A stretch of DNA of 26,326 nucleotides from Labilithrix sp. (GTDB lineage: Bacteria > Myxococcota > Polyangia > Polyangiales > Polyangiaceae), in contig JAQBQL010000225.1 in the NCBI GenBank assembly GCA_028287035.1, positions 1-26,326 on the forward strand, read 5' to 3'. Positions 1 to 7,373 of this stretch are shown here, in pieces (position 1 is the stretch's first letter; each line of letters begins with the position of its first letter). The position numbers and the translations under genes were made by a program. The notes below the pieces were generated by a model, which was given only the letters and a program-made list of their open reading frames with translations, was not told where the DNA came from and searched no databases.

Positions 1-117
1 GAGCGCGGCATCCTCGTCGCGCGTCGTCCATGCGCGGCCGGCCGCTGCCCCGAGGCGCCCCTCGTGCACGCCGGCCTTTACGGTCGACTCCCTTGGAATG
101 CGCCACTACAAGCCGGA

Positions 118-930
118 ATGCTTCTGATGGCGGCGCGAACATCAAGGTCGCTCGTGGGCGGCATGCTCGTGGTGGCGGTCGTGCTCGCGCCGATCGCCGC
201 GTGGGCCGGCGGTCCGGAGAGCCGCACGTGCATCGCATCGGCCGACGAGGCGCAGCTCGCGCGGTACCGCGGGAAGCTCGGCGCGGCACGCGAGGGCTTC
301 GTCAAGTGTGCGCGCACGGAGTGTCCCGGCCCGATCCGGAACGATTGCCTCCGCTGGCTGGCGGAGGTCGATGCCGGCATGCCCACGGTCGTCCTGGGCG
401 CCGCGTGGAGCGATGACGGCGGCGACGTTGTCGACGCGCAGGTCAGGGTCGATGGCGCCGTCGTCCCCGACGCCGCCAGCGGACGGGCGGTGCCCCTCGA
501 CCCAGGCGAGCACGCGGTCGTCTTCACCCGGGATCCCGCGCCTCCCGTCGCGATCACGATCATCGTCCGGGAAGGCGAGAAGAACCGCCCGGTCCGCGCG
601 ACCCTCGTGCGCCCTGTTCGTGCGAAGCCACTGGCGCCGGTCGTGGCGCCGGCGCCTGCCGCGCGCGTTCCCGTCGTCAGCTGGGTGCTGGGAGGCGTGG
701 CGGTCGCGGCGGTCGGGAGCGGCATCGGCTGGTACGTCGCAGGGCGCAACGGGCTGGCCGGCCTCCGGGACACGTGCGGGCACTCCTGTCCTCCGTCCGA
801 CGTCGACGACCAGCGGCGCAAGCTCCTGGTCGGCGACATCTCCGTCGTCCTGGGCATCGCCGCGCTCGGCGCCGCGTCGTGGTTCTTCTTCCATCGCCCG
901 AGCCCGCCCACGCCGGCGCTGGCCTTCTAG
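118..930 (+). CDS. Exported/membrane-anchored protein of a myxobacterial family, function unknown
   Basis: About 270 aa. The N-terminus is a clear signal peptide: a basic start, a hydrophobic run, then an AWAGG-type cleavage site near residue 32. A small Cys-containing module follows (CIASADEAQLARYRGKLGAA, FVKCARTECP, IRNDCLRWLAEV). Next comes a beta-rich segment (PTVVLGAAW, VRVDGAVV, VPLDPGEHAVVF, VVREGEKNRPV) that reads like a PEGA or carboxypeptidase-regulatory-type fold. After an Ala/Pro linker there are two hydrophobic helices near the C-terminus, with a Cys pair between them. I recognise this layout as a recurrent myxobacterial protein type, often near Ser/Thr kinase genes; that association comes from memory. 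The reading frame stays open back to 64. Starts at 118 and 127 both begin a plausible signal peptide, and a weak GGA lies 9 bases before 127. Function is not known. The 117 bases upstream show nothing recognisable. Confidence 0.75.
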   Translation: MLLMAARTSRSLVGGMLVVAVVLAPIAAWAGGPESRTCIASADEAQLARYRGKLGAAREGFVKCARTECPGPIRNDCLRWLAEVDAGMPTVVLGAAWSDDGGDVVDAQVRVDGAVVPDAASGRAVPLDPGEHAVVFTRDPAPPVAITIIVREGEKNRPVRATLVRPVRAKPLAPVVAPAPAARVPVVSWVLGGVAVAAVGSGIGWYVAGRNGLAGLRDTCGHSCPPSDVDDQRRKLLVGDISVVLGIAALGAASWFFFHRPSPPTPALAF

Positions 931-941
931 TCCGGGACGCG

Positions 942-1217
942 CGAAGTCGTTCGGATCCCTGCCGGTCGTCGCGCCGCCGGGCATGTCAGGACCGCCCGAA
1001 GTCGTTCGGATCCCTGCCGGTCCTCGCGCCGCGGGGCATGTCAGGACCCCCCCGAAGTCGTTCGGATCCCTGCCGATCAACGCGCAAGCCGTGAGGGATC
1101 CGAACGACCTCGGGGGCCCCGCGCCCGCCGTGGACCGCAATTCGCGAGGGATCCGAACGACTCCGGGCGCGCCTCACCGCTCCGGGAGCGCGCCCATCGT
1201 GAGGGATCCGAACGACT
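942..1217. repeat. Mirror-symmetric six-copy repeat array in an intergenic gap
   Basis: Six copies of a 15-base core, GTCGTTCGGATCCCT, lie between two plus-strand genes. Forward copies are at 946-960, 1001-1015 and 1057-1071. Reverse-complement copies are at 1094-1108, 1147-1161 and 1202-1216. All six cores are identical. Most extend a few bases outward, as CGAAG on the forward copies or GTG/GCG before the inverted ones. Centres are 55, 56, 37, 53 and 55 bases apart, so the array is nearly symmetric about position 1082. The two forward spacers are near copies of each other, both containing GGCATGTCAGGACC; the inverted spacers are unrelated. Forward copy 3 and inverted copy 1 could form a 15-bp stem with a loop of about 22 bases, with outer pairs nesting around it. 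The rest of the 930-1355 gap shows no gene. Function is unknown; candidates are a REP-like element cluster, a protein-binding array, or a transcript-end structure. Confidence 0.9.
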
Positions 1218-1355
1218 TTGCCGCCCCGCACGCCACGTCGGACAGATTGACCGACGTCGTCGGACGAATTGCTCGAACGGCGGACGACGCGGTCACCGTA
1301 CCCGCTGTTCTTGCGCGGATCCGACGCTGGCATCCGAGCTGCAGTGTCCCCGGAC

Positions 1356-2834
1356 ATGAAGCGACCCCTGCTCCTCCTCGCGCTCGCGGCGATCGTTCCT
1401 GCCTGCGCCGCCGACCCCGTCGACGCAGAGGAGGCCGAAGCATCCGCGGCCGTCAGCACCGGCGGCAAGCCGCTCGTCGGCATCGCCGGCAAATGCCTCG
1501 ACGTGTTCGGCGGCTCGACGGCGAACGGCGCCACCGTCGGCATCTACGGCTGCCACGGCTCCGCATGGCAACAGTGGACCCTCACGGAGAACACGCTGGT
1601 GGGCGTCGGTGGCAAGTGTCTCGACGTCGCCGGGGCGGGCACCGCCAACGGTACGATCGTCCAGCTCTATGCGTGCAACGGCAGCCCCGCGCAGGTGTGG
1701 AGCTACACGGGCGGCGAGCTCGTCAATCCGCGGAGCGGCAAGTGCCTCGACGTGAAGGACTTCTCGAGCGCCGATGGCGCGACCGTCCAGATCTGGGACT
1801 GCCACGGCGGCGCCAACCAGCTATGGTCCTTCGGTAGCGCCGTCCCCACCCCGCCGACGCCGCCGGCCCCGCCCCCCGGCTCGACGCTGCCGAGCATCAC
1901 CACGTTCATCGCCGGCACGAACCTCTCGGCGATGGAATTCAACAGCGGAAAGAAGCCCGGGAAGGCCTTCTTTGATTACGGAGTACCGACCCACGCCGAG
2001 GTCGACTACTTCGTCGGCAAGGGCATGCGGTTCATCCGTCTCCCGTTCCTCTGGGAGCGCGTACAACCGGCGCTCGACGGACCGCTCGATGCCGCCTATC
2101 TCGGACACATCACCGATCTCGTGACCTACATCACGTCGAAGGGCGCCTACGCCCTGCTCGATCCGCACAACTACGCCAGGTACAACGGCGTGGTCATCGG
2201 GTCCGCGACCGCCGGCGCGCCCACTGCCACGCAGTTCGGAAGCTTCTGGGCCACGCTCGCGAAGGTGTTTTCATCCAATCCCAAGGTCGTCTTCGGCCTG
2301 ATGAACGAACCCGAGGGAATCGACGGCGCACTCTGGCTTGCCGACGCGAACACGGCAATCGCCGCGATCCGCGCGGCGGGAGCGCGCAACGTGATCACCG
2401 TCCCCGGCAACAACTGGACGGGAGCGCATAGCTGGGTCGGCGGCGCGAGCTCGAATGGCACGGTGATGCTGGGAGTCCACGACCCGCTCGACAATTACAT
2501 CTACGAGGTCCACCAGTATCTGGACTCCGACTCCTCGGGCACGCACGAGGCGTGCGTCAGCAGCACCGCGGGATCGCAGGCGCTGAAGTCGTTCACCGAA
2601 TGGCTCCACACGAACCACAAGCGCGCGATGCTGGGCGAGTTCGGGGTCGCCAACAACGCGACGTGCCTCGCCGGTCTGGACGACATGCTCGCGTACATGG
2701 GCAAGAACGAGGACGTGTGGGCCGGCTACACGTACTGGTCGGCCGGCCCGTGGTGGGGAAGTTACATGTACTCGATCGAGCCGAAGAACGGCGTCGATGC
2801 CCCGCAGATGACGGTGCTCCTGAAGCACCTGTAA
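1356..2834 (+). CDS. Secreted endoglucanase: ricin-type lectin domain plus GH5 catalytic domain
   Basis: 492 aa. A lipoprotein-like signal ends in VPAC with the candidate lipidated Cys at 17, so surface anchoring is likely. Residues about 35-160 form a ricin-type beta-trefoil lectin. It has three repeats, each with a GKCLDV segment and a QxW motif (QQW about 72-74, QVW about 113-115, QLW about 155-157). A Pro/Thr linker (164-176) leads to a glycoside hydrolase family 5 domain (about 180-492). Its landmarks are IRLPFLWERV, LLDPHNY, the acid/base Glu318 in LMNEP, HQYLD, and the nucleophile Glu428 in MLGEFG. The enzyme should cleave beta-1,4-glucans, with the lectin domain holding carbohydrate. 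The frame stays open to 1269, but 1356 is the only start that gives a signal peptide. There is no clear Shine-Dalgarno. The repeat array lies directly upstream. Exact substrate (cellulose, mannan or mixed glucan) cannot be read from the sequence. Confidence 0.93.
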   Translation: MKRPLLLLALAAIVPACAADPVDAEEAEASAAVSTGGKPLVGIAGKCLDVFGGSTANGATVGIYGCHGSAWQQWTLTENTLVGVGGKCLDVAGAGTANGTIVQLYACNGSPAQVWSYTGGELVNPRSGKCLDVKDFSSADGATVQIWDCHGGANQLWSFGSAVPTPPTPPAPPPGSTLPSITTFIAGTNLSAMEFNSGKKPGKAFFDYGVPTHAEVDYFVGKGMRFIRLPFLWERVQPALDGPLDAAYLGHITDLVTYITSKGAYALLDPHNYARYNGVVIGSATAGAPTATQFGSFWATLAKVFSSNPKVVFGLMNEPEGIDGALWLADANTAIAAIRAAGARNVITVPGNNWTGAHSWVGGASSNGTVMLGVHDPLDNYIYEVHQYLDSDSSGTHEACVSSTAGSQALKSFTEWLHTNHKRAMLGEFGVANNATCLAGLDDMLAYMGKNEDVWAGYTYWSAGPWWGSYMYSIEPKNGVDAPQMTVLLKHL

Positions 2835-2843
2835 GAATCCCAA

Positions 2844-3644
2844 CTACCCGGCGCGGCCTGGACCGAAGAGCAGGTCGCCGAACATGATCAGCGACGTCGC
2901 GAGGAGCGCGAGCGCGATCCAGGTCTTCAGCGCCACCGGGTCGAGGTTCGCGGTCTTCTTCGCGCCGAGGTGCGAGCCGAGGAGCGCGAACGGCGCGATG
3001 ACGACGAAGGCGGCGAGGTCGACGTGACCGCCGACGATCGCCGAGGCTCCGGCCGAGAGGCCGGTGACCGCGCCGATGGCCATGTTCGTGCCGACCGCGG
3101 TGGACGGCTTCACGCCGAGCCGGACCATCGTCGGCAGTCGCAGTGACCCGAGCAGCAGCCCGACGAGACCGGACACGGCCCCGAGCAGGAATCCGACGCC
3201 CGCCTGGAGCGCGAGGCGCTGCCACAGCGAAGAGCCGGGACCCACGCTCGTGGCCATGGACCCGGCGCCGAGGCGACGCCGGCGCAGGAGGTCGACGGCG
3301 GCGACGACGAGCATCGCCGCGATCATGAACTTGAGGGCGCGCGGATCGACTCCCTGCGCGAACCGGCTGACCACGTAGGCGGCGATCGCCGACGGACCGC
3401 CGATGAGCAGCAGCGGACCGAGCTGCACGCGGCCGCCTCGCGCATGCGAGACGACTCCGGAGAACGTGCTCACCGTGGAGATCGCCATGCTGGTGGCGGC
3501 TCCCGCGAGGGCGCCGCCGAGCACGTAGGTCAGGAGGACGATGCGGAAGTGGCCCAGTACGAGGCCGACCGCGGCCCCGAGATAGCTCATTCCGAACGAT
3601 GCGCCGGCGATGAGCAACAGCTCGCAGACGTCGAGCGCGGTCAT
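2844..3644 (-). CDS. TauE/SafE-family membrane permease (sulfite exporter type)
   Basis: 266 aa, almost entirely hydrophobic, with about eight predicted membrane segments in two halves. It shows the family's typical segments: an N-terminal helix with small residues, FMIAAMLVVAAVDLLRRRR in the middle, GAVSGLVGLLLGSLRLPTMV, and KPSTAVGTNMAIGAVTGLSAGASAIVGGHVD in the second half. The TauE/SafE family moves small sulfur-containing or organic anions across the inner membrane; the substrate here cannot be told. The stop lies 9 bases from the convergent end of the GH5 gene, so the two transcripts meet tail to tail. The gene is 36 bases downstream of the secreted protein at 3681 on the same strand, so co-transcription is possible. 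No Shine-Dalgarno is obvious before the start. Confidence 0.88.
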   Translation of the reverse strand: MTALDVCELLLIAGASFGMSYLGAAVGLVLGHFRIVLLTYVLGGALAGAATSMAISTVSTFSGVVSHARGGRVQLGPLLLIGGPSAIAAYVVSRFAQGVDPRALKFMIAAMLVVAAVDLLRRRRLGAGSMATSVGPGSSLWQRLALQAGVGFLLGAVSGLVGLLLGSLRLPTMVRLGVKPSTAVGTNMAIGAVTGLSAGASAIVGGHVDLAAFVVIAPFALLGSHLGAKKTANLDPVALKTWIALALLATSLIMFGDLLFGPGRAG

Positions 3645-3680
3645 CGCGGAGCGCGAGCTGACCGTGTCACGCGCGTTCGC

Positions 3681-4286
3681 TCAGAGCAGGTACGTGAGGC
3701 CAAAGCCGCCTCCCTGGAAGAACGCGTGCTGGTAGACGATGGCGCGGTGTCCGTCGCCGTCGTTCGAGACCTCGCGCTCGAACTCGTAGGGCTGCACCCA
3801 CAGCGTGATGACGAGCGGGGCGCCGGCGAAGTGGCGCGACACGCCGACGTACGGACCGGCGGTGAAGCTGCCCTCCGTCGACACGCCGTTGTCCTTGCCG
3901 AAGACCGAGACGTGGCCCTGCACGCCGACGGACAGGTAATTGAACTTGCCGAGGCCGAACCGAGGACCGCCGCGCAGCGTGATCCCGAGATCGCCGCCCG
4001 GGCTGCCGCCGCCCTTGAGCACGGAGGTGCTCGCGTCGGCCGTCAGCACCGCCTCGTAGTGCTCGCCGAGGCGCGCGCCGCCGAACTGGAAGCCGTCGCT
4101 CGTGATGGCGCCCACGATACCGAAGCGGCCGGGCTCGCGGAAGGCGGCGGCCTTCGCCGCGGCGGAGTCCTGCGGCTTGTCGGCGGCCGCCTCGACGTGC
4201 TCGGAGGGGACCTCGTCGGCGCGGCTCACGCCGGCGTGCAGGAGGGTGATGGCGGCGACGGACAGAACGGTGATGGCGTGTTTCAT
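3681..4286 (-). CDS. Secreted protein, possible outer-membrane beta-barrel, function unknown
   Basis: 201 aa with a good signal peptide (cleavage near Ala23, after VSRA). The next 30 residues are Ala/Glu/Lys-rich and look disordered. From about residue 50 onward the chain alternates polar and hydrophobic residues with many glycines and aromatics (FGIVGAITSDGFQFGG, YLSVGVQGHVSVFG, FTAGPYVGVSRHF, ITLWVQPYEF). It ends in GFGLTYLL, consistent with about eight short strands of a small barrel or a periplasmic beta protein. No catalytic motif is visible, and I do not recognise a named family. It lies upstream of the TauE/SafE gene on the same strand. The 63 bases between it and the MCP gene hold a purine-rich stretch but no recognisable terminator. 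Confidence 0.75.
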   Translation of the reverse strand: MKHAITVLSVAAITLLHAGVSRADEVPSEHVEAAADKPQDSAAAKAAAFREPGRFGIVGAITSDGFQFGGARLGEHYEAVLTADASTSVLKGGGSPGGDLGITLRGGPRFGLGKFNYLSVGVQGHVSVFGKDNGVSTEGSFTAGPYVGVSRHFAGAPLVITLWVQPYEFEREVSNDGDGHRAIVYQHAFFQGGGFGLTYLL

Positions 4287-4349
4287 GACGAGACTTTCGG
4301 GTTGAGAGGAGGGGAGGAAAAAGTGCGCAGGAAGCTGCGCGCGCGAGAA

Positions 4350-6035
4350 TCAGAATTCCTGGTCGTTGGCGGCCCGGAGGGCGGGGGCGATCTTCCGCGT
4401 GCGCATCACGGCCGAGACGGGCTTCGGCGCGCGGCGGCGCGGCGGCGGCGCGAGCGAGGCGGGTCGGGCGACCGGCGCGGCATCCATCGCGCTGCCCGCG
4501 AGCTGGAAGACGTCGACGAGCTCCTGGAGCTGAGCGGACTTGTCGGAGAGCGAGGCGGCGGTCGTCGAGAGCTCCTCGGTCTCGGCGGCGTTCCGCTGCG
4601 TGACCTGGTCGATCTGGGTGACCGCGACGTTCACGTGGTCGATTCCCATGTTCTGGGCGCGGGATGCGGCAGCGATCTCGGCGACCACGTCCGTGACCTG
4701 CTTCACCGCGGAGACGATCTCCTCGAGCGTCCGGCCCGACGCGTTGACCTGTTCGGTGCCGGCGGCGACCTTCGTCGAGGAGTCGGCGATGAGCACCCGG
4801 ATGTCCTTTGCCGCCGACCCGGTCCGCTGCGCGAGCGAGCGAACCTCGGCAGCGACGACCGCGAAGCCTCGACCCTGCTCGCCAGCCCGCGCGGCTTCCA
4901 CGGCCGCGTTCAGCGCGAGGAGGTTGGTCTGGAAGGCAATCTCGTCGATCGTGAGCAGGATGTCGGCGATCTTCTTGGAGGCGCGGGCAATCTCGTCCAT
5001 CGCCGAGACCGCGCTGCCCACCACGACGCCGCCGCGGACCGCCGTATCACGTGCGCCGTTCGCGAGCTGCGCGGCGCGCTCCGCCTTCGCGGTGTTCTCC
5101 TTCACCGTGGTGCCGATCTCCTCGAGGCTCGCGGCGGTCTCCTCGAGCGCGGCAGCTTGCTCCTGAGCACCTCCCGCGAGGTGCCGCGTCGTGTCGGCGA
5201 GGCGGGCCGACGCGTCGGAGACGAGGAACGAGACCTCCCTCACGCCGGCCAGCGTCGCGCTCACCGACTCGAGCGACCCGTTCAGGGCTTTGGCCATGAG
5301 ACCGACCTCGTCGCCGCGATCGAGCTCGAGCCGGCCACCGAGATCGCCACGGGCGAGCCGCTCGAGGACGTCCACGACCGTCTTCAGCGGAGAGGCGATC
5401 GAGCGACCGACGACGAAGGCGACGACGATGGCGATGGCCACCGAGAGCGCGGTCAGGGCGACCGCCACCTCGACGCCATGCTTGTGCTCGGCCTTGCTCT
5501 TGTCGAAGTGCTCGCGTCCGATGGCCCACTTGGCCTTGATGAACTCGTCCAGGATCGCCGCGACCTTCACGCCGAGGTCGTTCGCGGTCACGCTGAGCGC
5601 GTAGCCGTTCGCCGGGCTCGCCGACCAGGCGTCGAGGGTCGCGCGAATGGCCGCCGCATATTCGGCCATTCCCTTGCGCGCGCTGGAAAGACGGGTTCGC
5701 TGGTCCGGACGCGTCGTCACGGCCTCCAGGTCGTCGATGATCTTGTCGAAGCGCCGGACCGCCTCCTCCATCTCGCGCGTGCGGGCGACACGCTTGTCGG
5801 CCTCGTGCTCGAGCAGCGCTTGCCGGTACGAATCAGCAACCGCGAGCCGCTCGACCTGGCCGCGCCGCGCGACGTCGAGGCCGACCATGTCGCGGTCGTA
5901 CATCATCGAGAGCGTCGCGTTCGTCTTGGCCGCCACCGACAGCGTGACCCAGGCGGTCGTCGCGAGAAGCAGGACCATGATCGCAAAGCCGACGACCTGC
6001 TTCGACATCGTTCGGAGATCGAGAAACCACTTCAT
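4350..6035 (-). CDS. Methyl-accepting chemotaxis protein
   Basis: 561 aa from the preferred ATG at 6035; the frame is open to an ATG at 6068. Domains in order: TM1 (about 11-34); a helical periplasmic sensor of the four-helix-bundle MCP type (about 40-185); TM2 (about 189-209); HAMP (about 211-263, ending [17 protein letters not shown]); and a long MCP signalling coiled coil (about 270-510). The highly conserved hairpin tip lies at 366-399 ([20 protein letters not shown], then [15 protein letters not shown]). This is the part that contacts CheA and CheW. Candidate methylation sites are the Glu/Gln pairs around 290-305 and 483-490. A Pro/Arg-rich tail of about 45 residues follows, without a typical CheR-tethering pentapeptide. 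No cheW, cheA, cheR or cheB lies in the window, so this receptor must join an array encoded elsewhere. It could alternatively work with the kinase operon at 7374, but that kinase shows no CheW-like domain. Confidence 0.95.
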   Translation of the reverse strand: MKWFLDLRTMSKQVVGFAIMVLLLATTAWVTLSVAAKTNATLSMMYDRDMVGLDVARRGQVERLAVADSYRQALLEHEADKRVARTREMEEAVRRFDKIIDDLEAVTTRPDQRTRLSSARKGMAEYAAAIRATLDAWSASPANGYALSVTANDLGVKVAAILDEFIKAKWAIGREHFDKSKAEHKHGVEVAVALTALSVAIAIVVAFVVGRSIASPLKTVVDVLERLARGDLGGRLELDRGDEVGLMAKALNGSLESVSATLAGVREVSFLVSDASARLADTTRHLAGGAQEQAAALEETAASLEEIGTTVKENTAKAERAAQLANGARDTAVRGGVVVGSAVSAMDEIARASKKIADILLTIDEIAFQTNLLALNAAVEAARAGEQGRGFAVVAAEVRSLAQRTGSAAKDIRVLIADSSTKVAAGTEQVNASGRTLEEIVSAVKQVTDVVAEIAAASRAQNMGIDHVNVAVTQIDQVTQRNAAETEELSTTAASLSDKSAQLQELVDVFQLAGSAMDAAPVARPASLAPPPRRRAPKPVSAVMRTRKIAPALRAANDQEF

Positions 6036-6070
6036 ACGATTGGCTAAACGGCGCCGCGGCCCGGGCATTC

Positions 6071-6099
6071 AGTCGCGGAGATCCCTCACAAGGGTCTCC
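6071..6099 (-). promoter_or_regulatory. Stem-loop in the MCP 5' leader
   Basis: Bases 6077-6099 form a stem of nine pairs with one bulged base (GGAGA-CCCT against AGGGTCTCC) closed by a CACA loop. It lies about 45-65 bases upstream of the MCP start on its transcribed side. No U-tract follows in either direction, so it is not a standard terminator. The overlapping segment 6071-6089 matches the repeat array's inverted unit at 15 of 19 positions, with all four differences in one block. The rest of the 6036-6181 gap holds one smaller inverted repeat near 6139-6152 and no gene. Confidence 0.35.
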
Positions 6100-6181
6100 T
6101 CGGCGAAAGGCGCAGATATGGAACGGCAAGACCCGGCGCGCTCCTCACGGAGCTCGTCGGGCCCGCCCTCACGTTCCTGGC

Positions 6182-7264
6182 TCAGAACGGTTCGGGTTTC
6201 TGCGTGTAGGCGGCGGACGGCGCGCTCGTGAGGGACTTGAGCCAGACGACGATCGAGCTGATCTCGTCGGCGCCCAGCTCCAGGCCGAGCTGGTGCTTGC
6301 CCATGAGGCGCACCGCTTCCTCGAGCGACGTCGCCGAGCCGTCGTGGAAGTACGGCGCCGTCTTCTCGACGTTGCGCAGGGTGGGGACCTTGAACATCAT
6401 CTCGTCACCGGGCGCGTGCGTGATCCTGGCGCGACCCTTGTCCTCCTGGTTCGGCCACGGCTCGACCGCTCCGGCCCGCTCGAACATCGAGCCGCCGAGC
6501 GTCGCGCCCGTGTGGCACACCATGCACCCGACGTTGAGGAAGACCTTGAGGCCCTCCTTCTCGGCGGCAGTGAGGGCGTCCTTGTCGCCTTTCAGGTAGT
6601 GGTCCCAGCGCCCCGGCGTCATGAGACCGCGCTCGAAGGTGCCGATGGCGCGGCCCACGTTCTCGTACGTGACGGGGCGCTCCTCTCCCGGAAAGGCCTT
6701 CTTGAACGCCTCGCCGTAGGCTGGAATCGCGCGTAGCCGGGCCTCGACGGCAGCGGCGTCCGGCATCGCCATCTCGCTGTGGTTGAGGATGGGGCCCTTC
6801 GCCTGCTCCTCGACGTTCGCTGCGCGGCCGTCCCAGAACTGGGCAAAGAACGTGGCGGCGTTCAGGACGGTCGGTGAGTTGCGCTGGCCGTGCTCGCCCT
6901 TCGTGCCGGCCGACGTGGGCCGCCCGTCCACGCCGTAGGCCTGGAGGTCGTGACAGCTGTTGCAGCTGAGGTCCCGGTCGAGGGAGATCCGCGTCTCGTA
7001 GTAGAGGTGCCGGCCGAGGCTGATCCGCGCGGTCGTCACCTCGTCGGGCGGCGTCTCCTGGTAGGGCGAAGCGACCGGCTGGAAGCGGCGCAGCTGACGG
7101 GGGTTGATGTCGGCGCTCGCGGCGGCGCTCGCCGGAGCGGCCGCGGGGGCGGAAGCAGCCGCCGGTGGCGTCCCCTTCGCGTGGGACGGATCCGCGTCCT
7201 GGGAGCAGGCCCCGAGCAGGGCGGCTAGGACGGCGAAGGTGCTCAAGGCGGTACGATTCGTCAC
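6182..7264 (-). CDS. Di-haem cytochrome c peroxidase (CcpA/MauG superfamily) lipoprotein
   Basis: About 360 aa from a GTG start at 7264. A lipoprotein signal ends in ALLGAC (Cys20), followed by an Ala/Pro-rich tether (31-50) that would hold the enzyme away from the membrane. Two c-type haem sites are visible: C101-N-S-C-H105 (N-terminal haem) and C247-M-V-C-H251 (C-terminal haem). The family block FKVPTLRNVEKTAPYFHDGSA (about 291-311) follows. The family reduces H2O2 to water in the periplasm, using electrons from cytochrome c; some members are MauG-like oxidases. Overall length and order fit bacterial CcpA-type peroxidases. The frame continues upstream to 8413 without a stop, but that part lies antisense to the kinase and lacks homology. 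The GTG is chosen because it opens directly into the signal peptide. Only a weak AGAGG precedes it. Confidence 0.9.
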   Translation of the reverse strand: MTNRTALSTFAVLAALLGACSQDADPSHAKGTPPAAASAPAAAPASAAASADINPRQLRRFQPVASPYQETPPDEVTTARISLGRHLYYETRISLDRDLSCNSCHDLQAYGVDGRPTSAGTKGEHGQRNSPTVLNAATFFAQFWDGRAANVEEQAKGPILNHSEMAMPDAAAVEARLRAIPAYGEAFKKAFPGEERPVTYENVGRAIGTFERGLMTPGRWDHYLKGDKDALTAAEKEGLKVFLNVGCMVCHTGATLGGSMFERAGAVEPWPNQEDKGRARITHAPGDEMMFKVPTLRNVEKTAPYFHDGSATSLEEAVRLMGKHQLGLELGADEISSIVVWLKSLTSAPSAAYTQKPEPF

Positions 7265-7293
7265 GCCTCTCGGTACGGCCGCCCGCTCGGCTC

Positions 7294-7357
7294 CTTCAGG
7301 GTTCTCCGCGAGGAATGTCGCTTCCGACCGGGCGCCCCCTGAAGAGTTCTTGCGGAG
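7294..7357. repeat. Short inverted and direct repeats in the peroxidase/kinase divergent region
   Basis: The 109-base gap between the divergent peroxidase and kinase genes holds an exact 8-bp inverted repeat, CTTCAGGG (7294-7301) and CCCTGAAG (7337-7344). It also holds an imperfect direct repeat: GGGTTCTCCGCGAG at 7299-7312 resembles AGAGTTCTTGCGGAG at 7343-7357. These could be operator half-sites for co-regulation of both genes. The match is short enough that chance is not excluded. Confidence 0.3.
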
Positions 7358-7373
7358 AGCCGTTGGAATCGCA

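Noticed and set aside
942..1217. CRISPR-like array
   Set aside because: Half the copies are inverted, the two forward spacers are near-identical to each other, and no cas gene is present.
774..1543. Coding of the repeat array (repeated PKSFGSLP or GRDPNDFG peptides in several frames)
   Set aside because: The peptides are the translation of a DNA repeat read on both strands. None has a start, domain or codon pattern of its own.
3444..6047. 867-residue plus-strand open frame
   Set aside because: It runs antisense to three recognised genes, is full of Arg/Gly/Asp, and has no domain; it is a product of high GC content.
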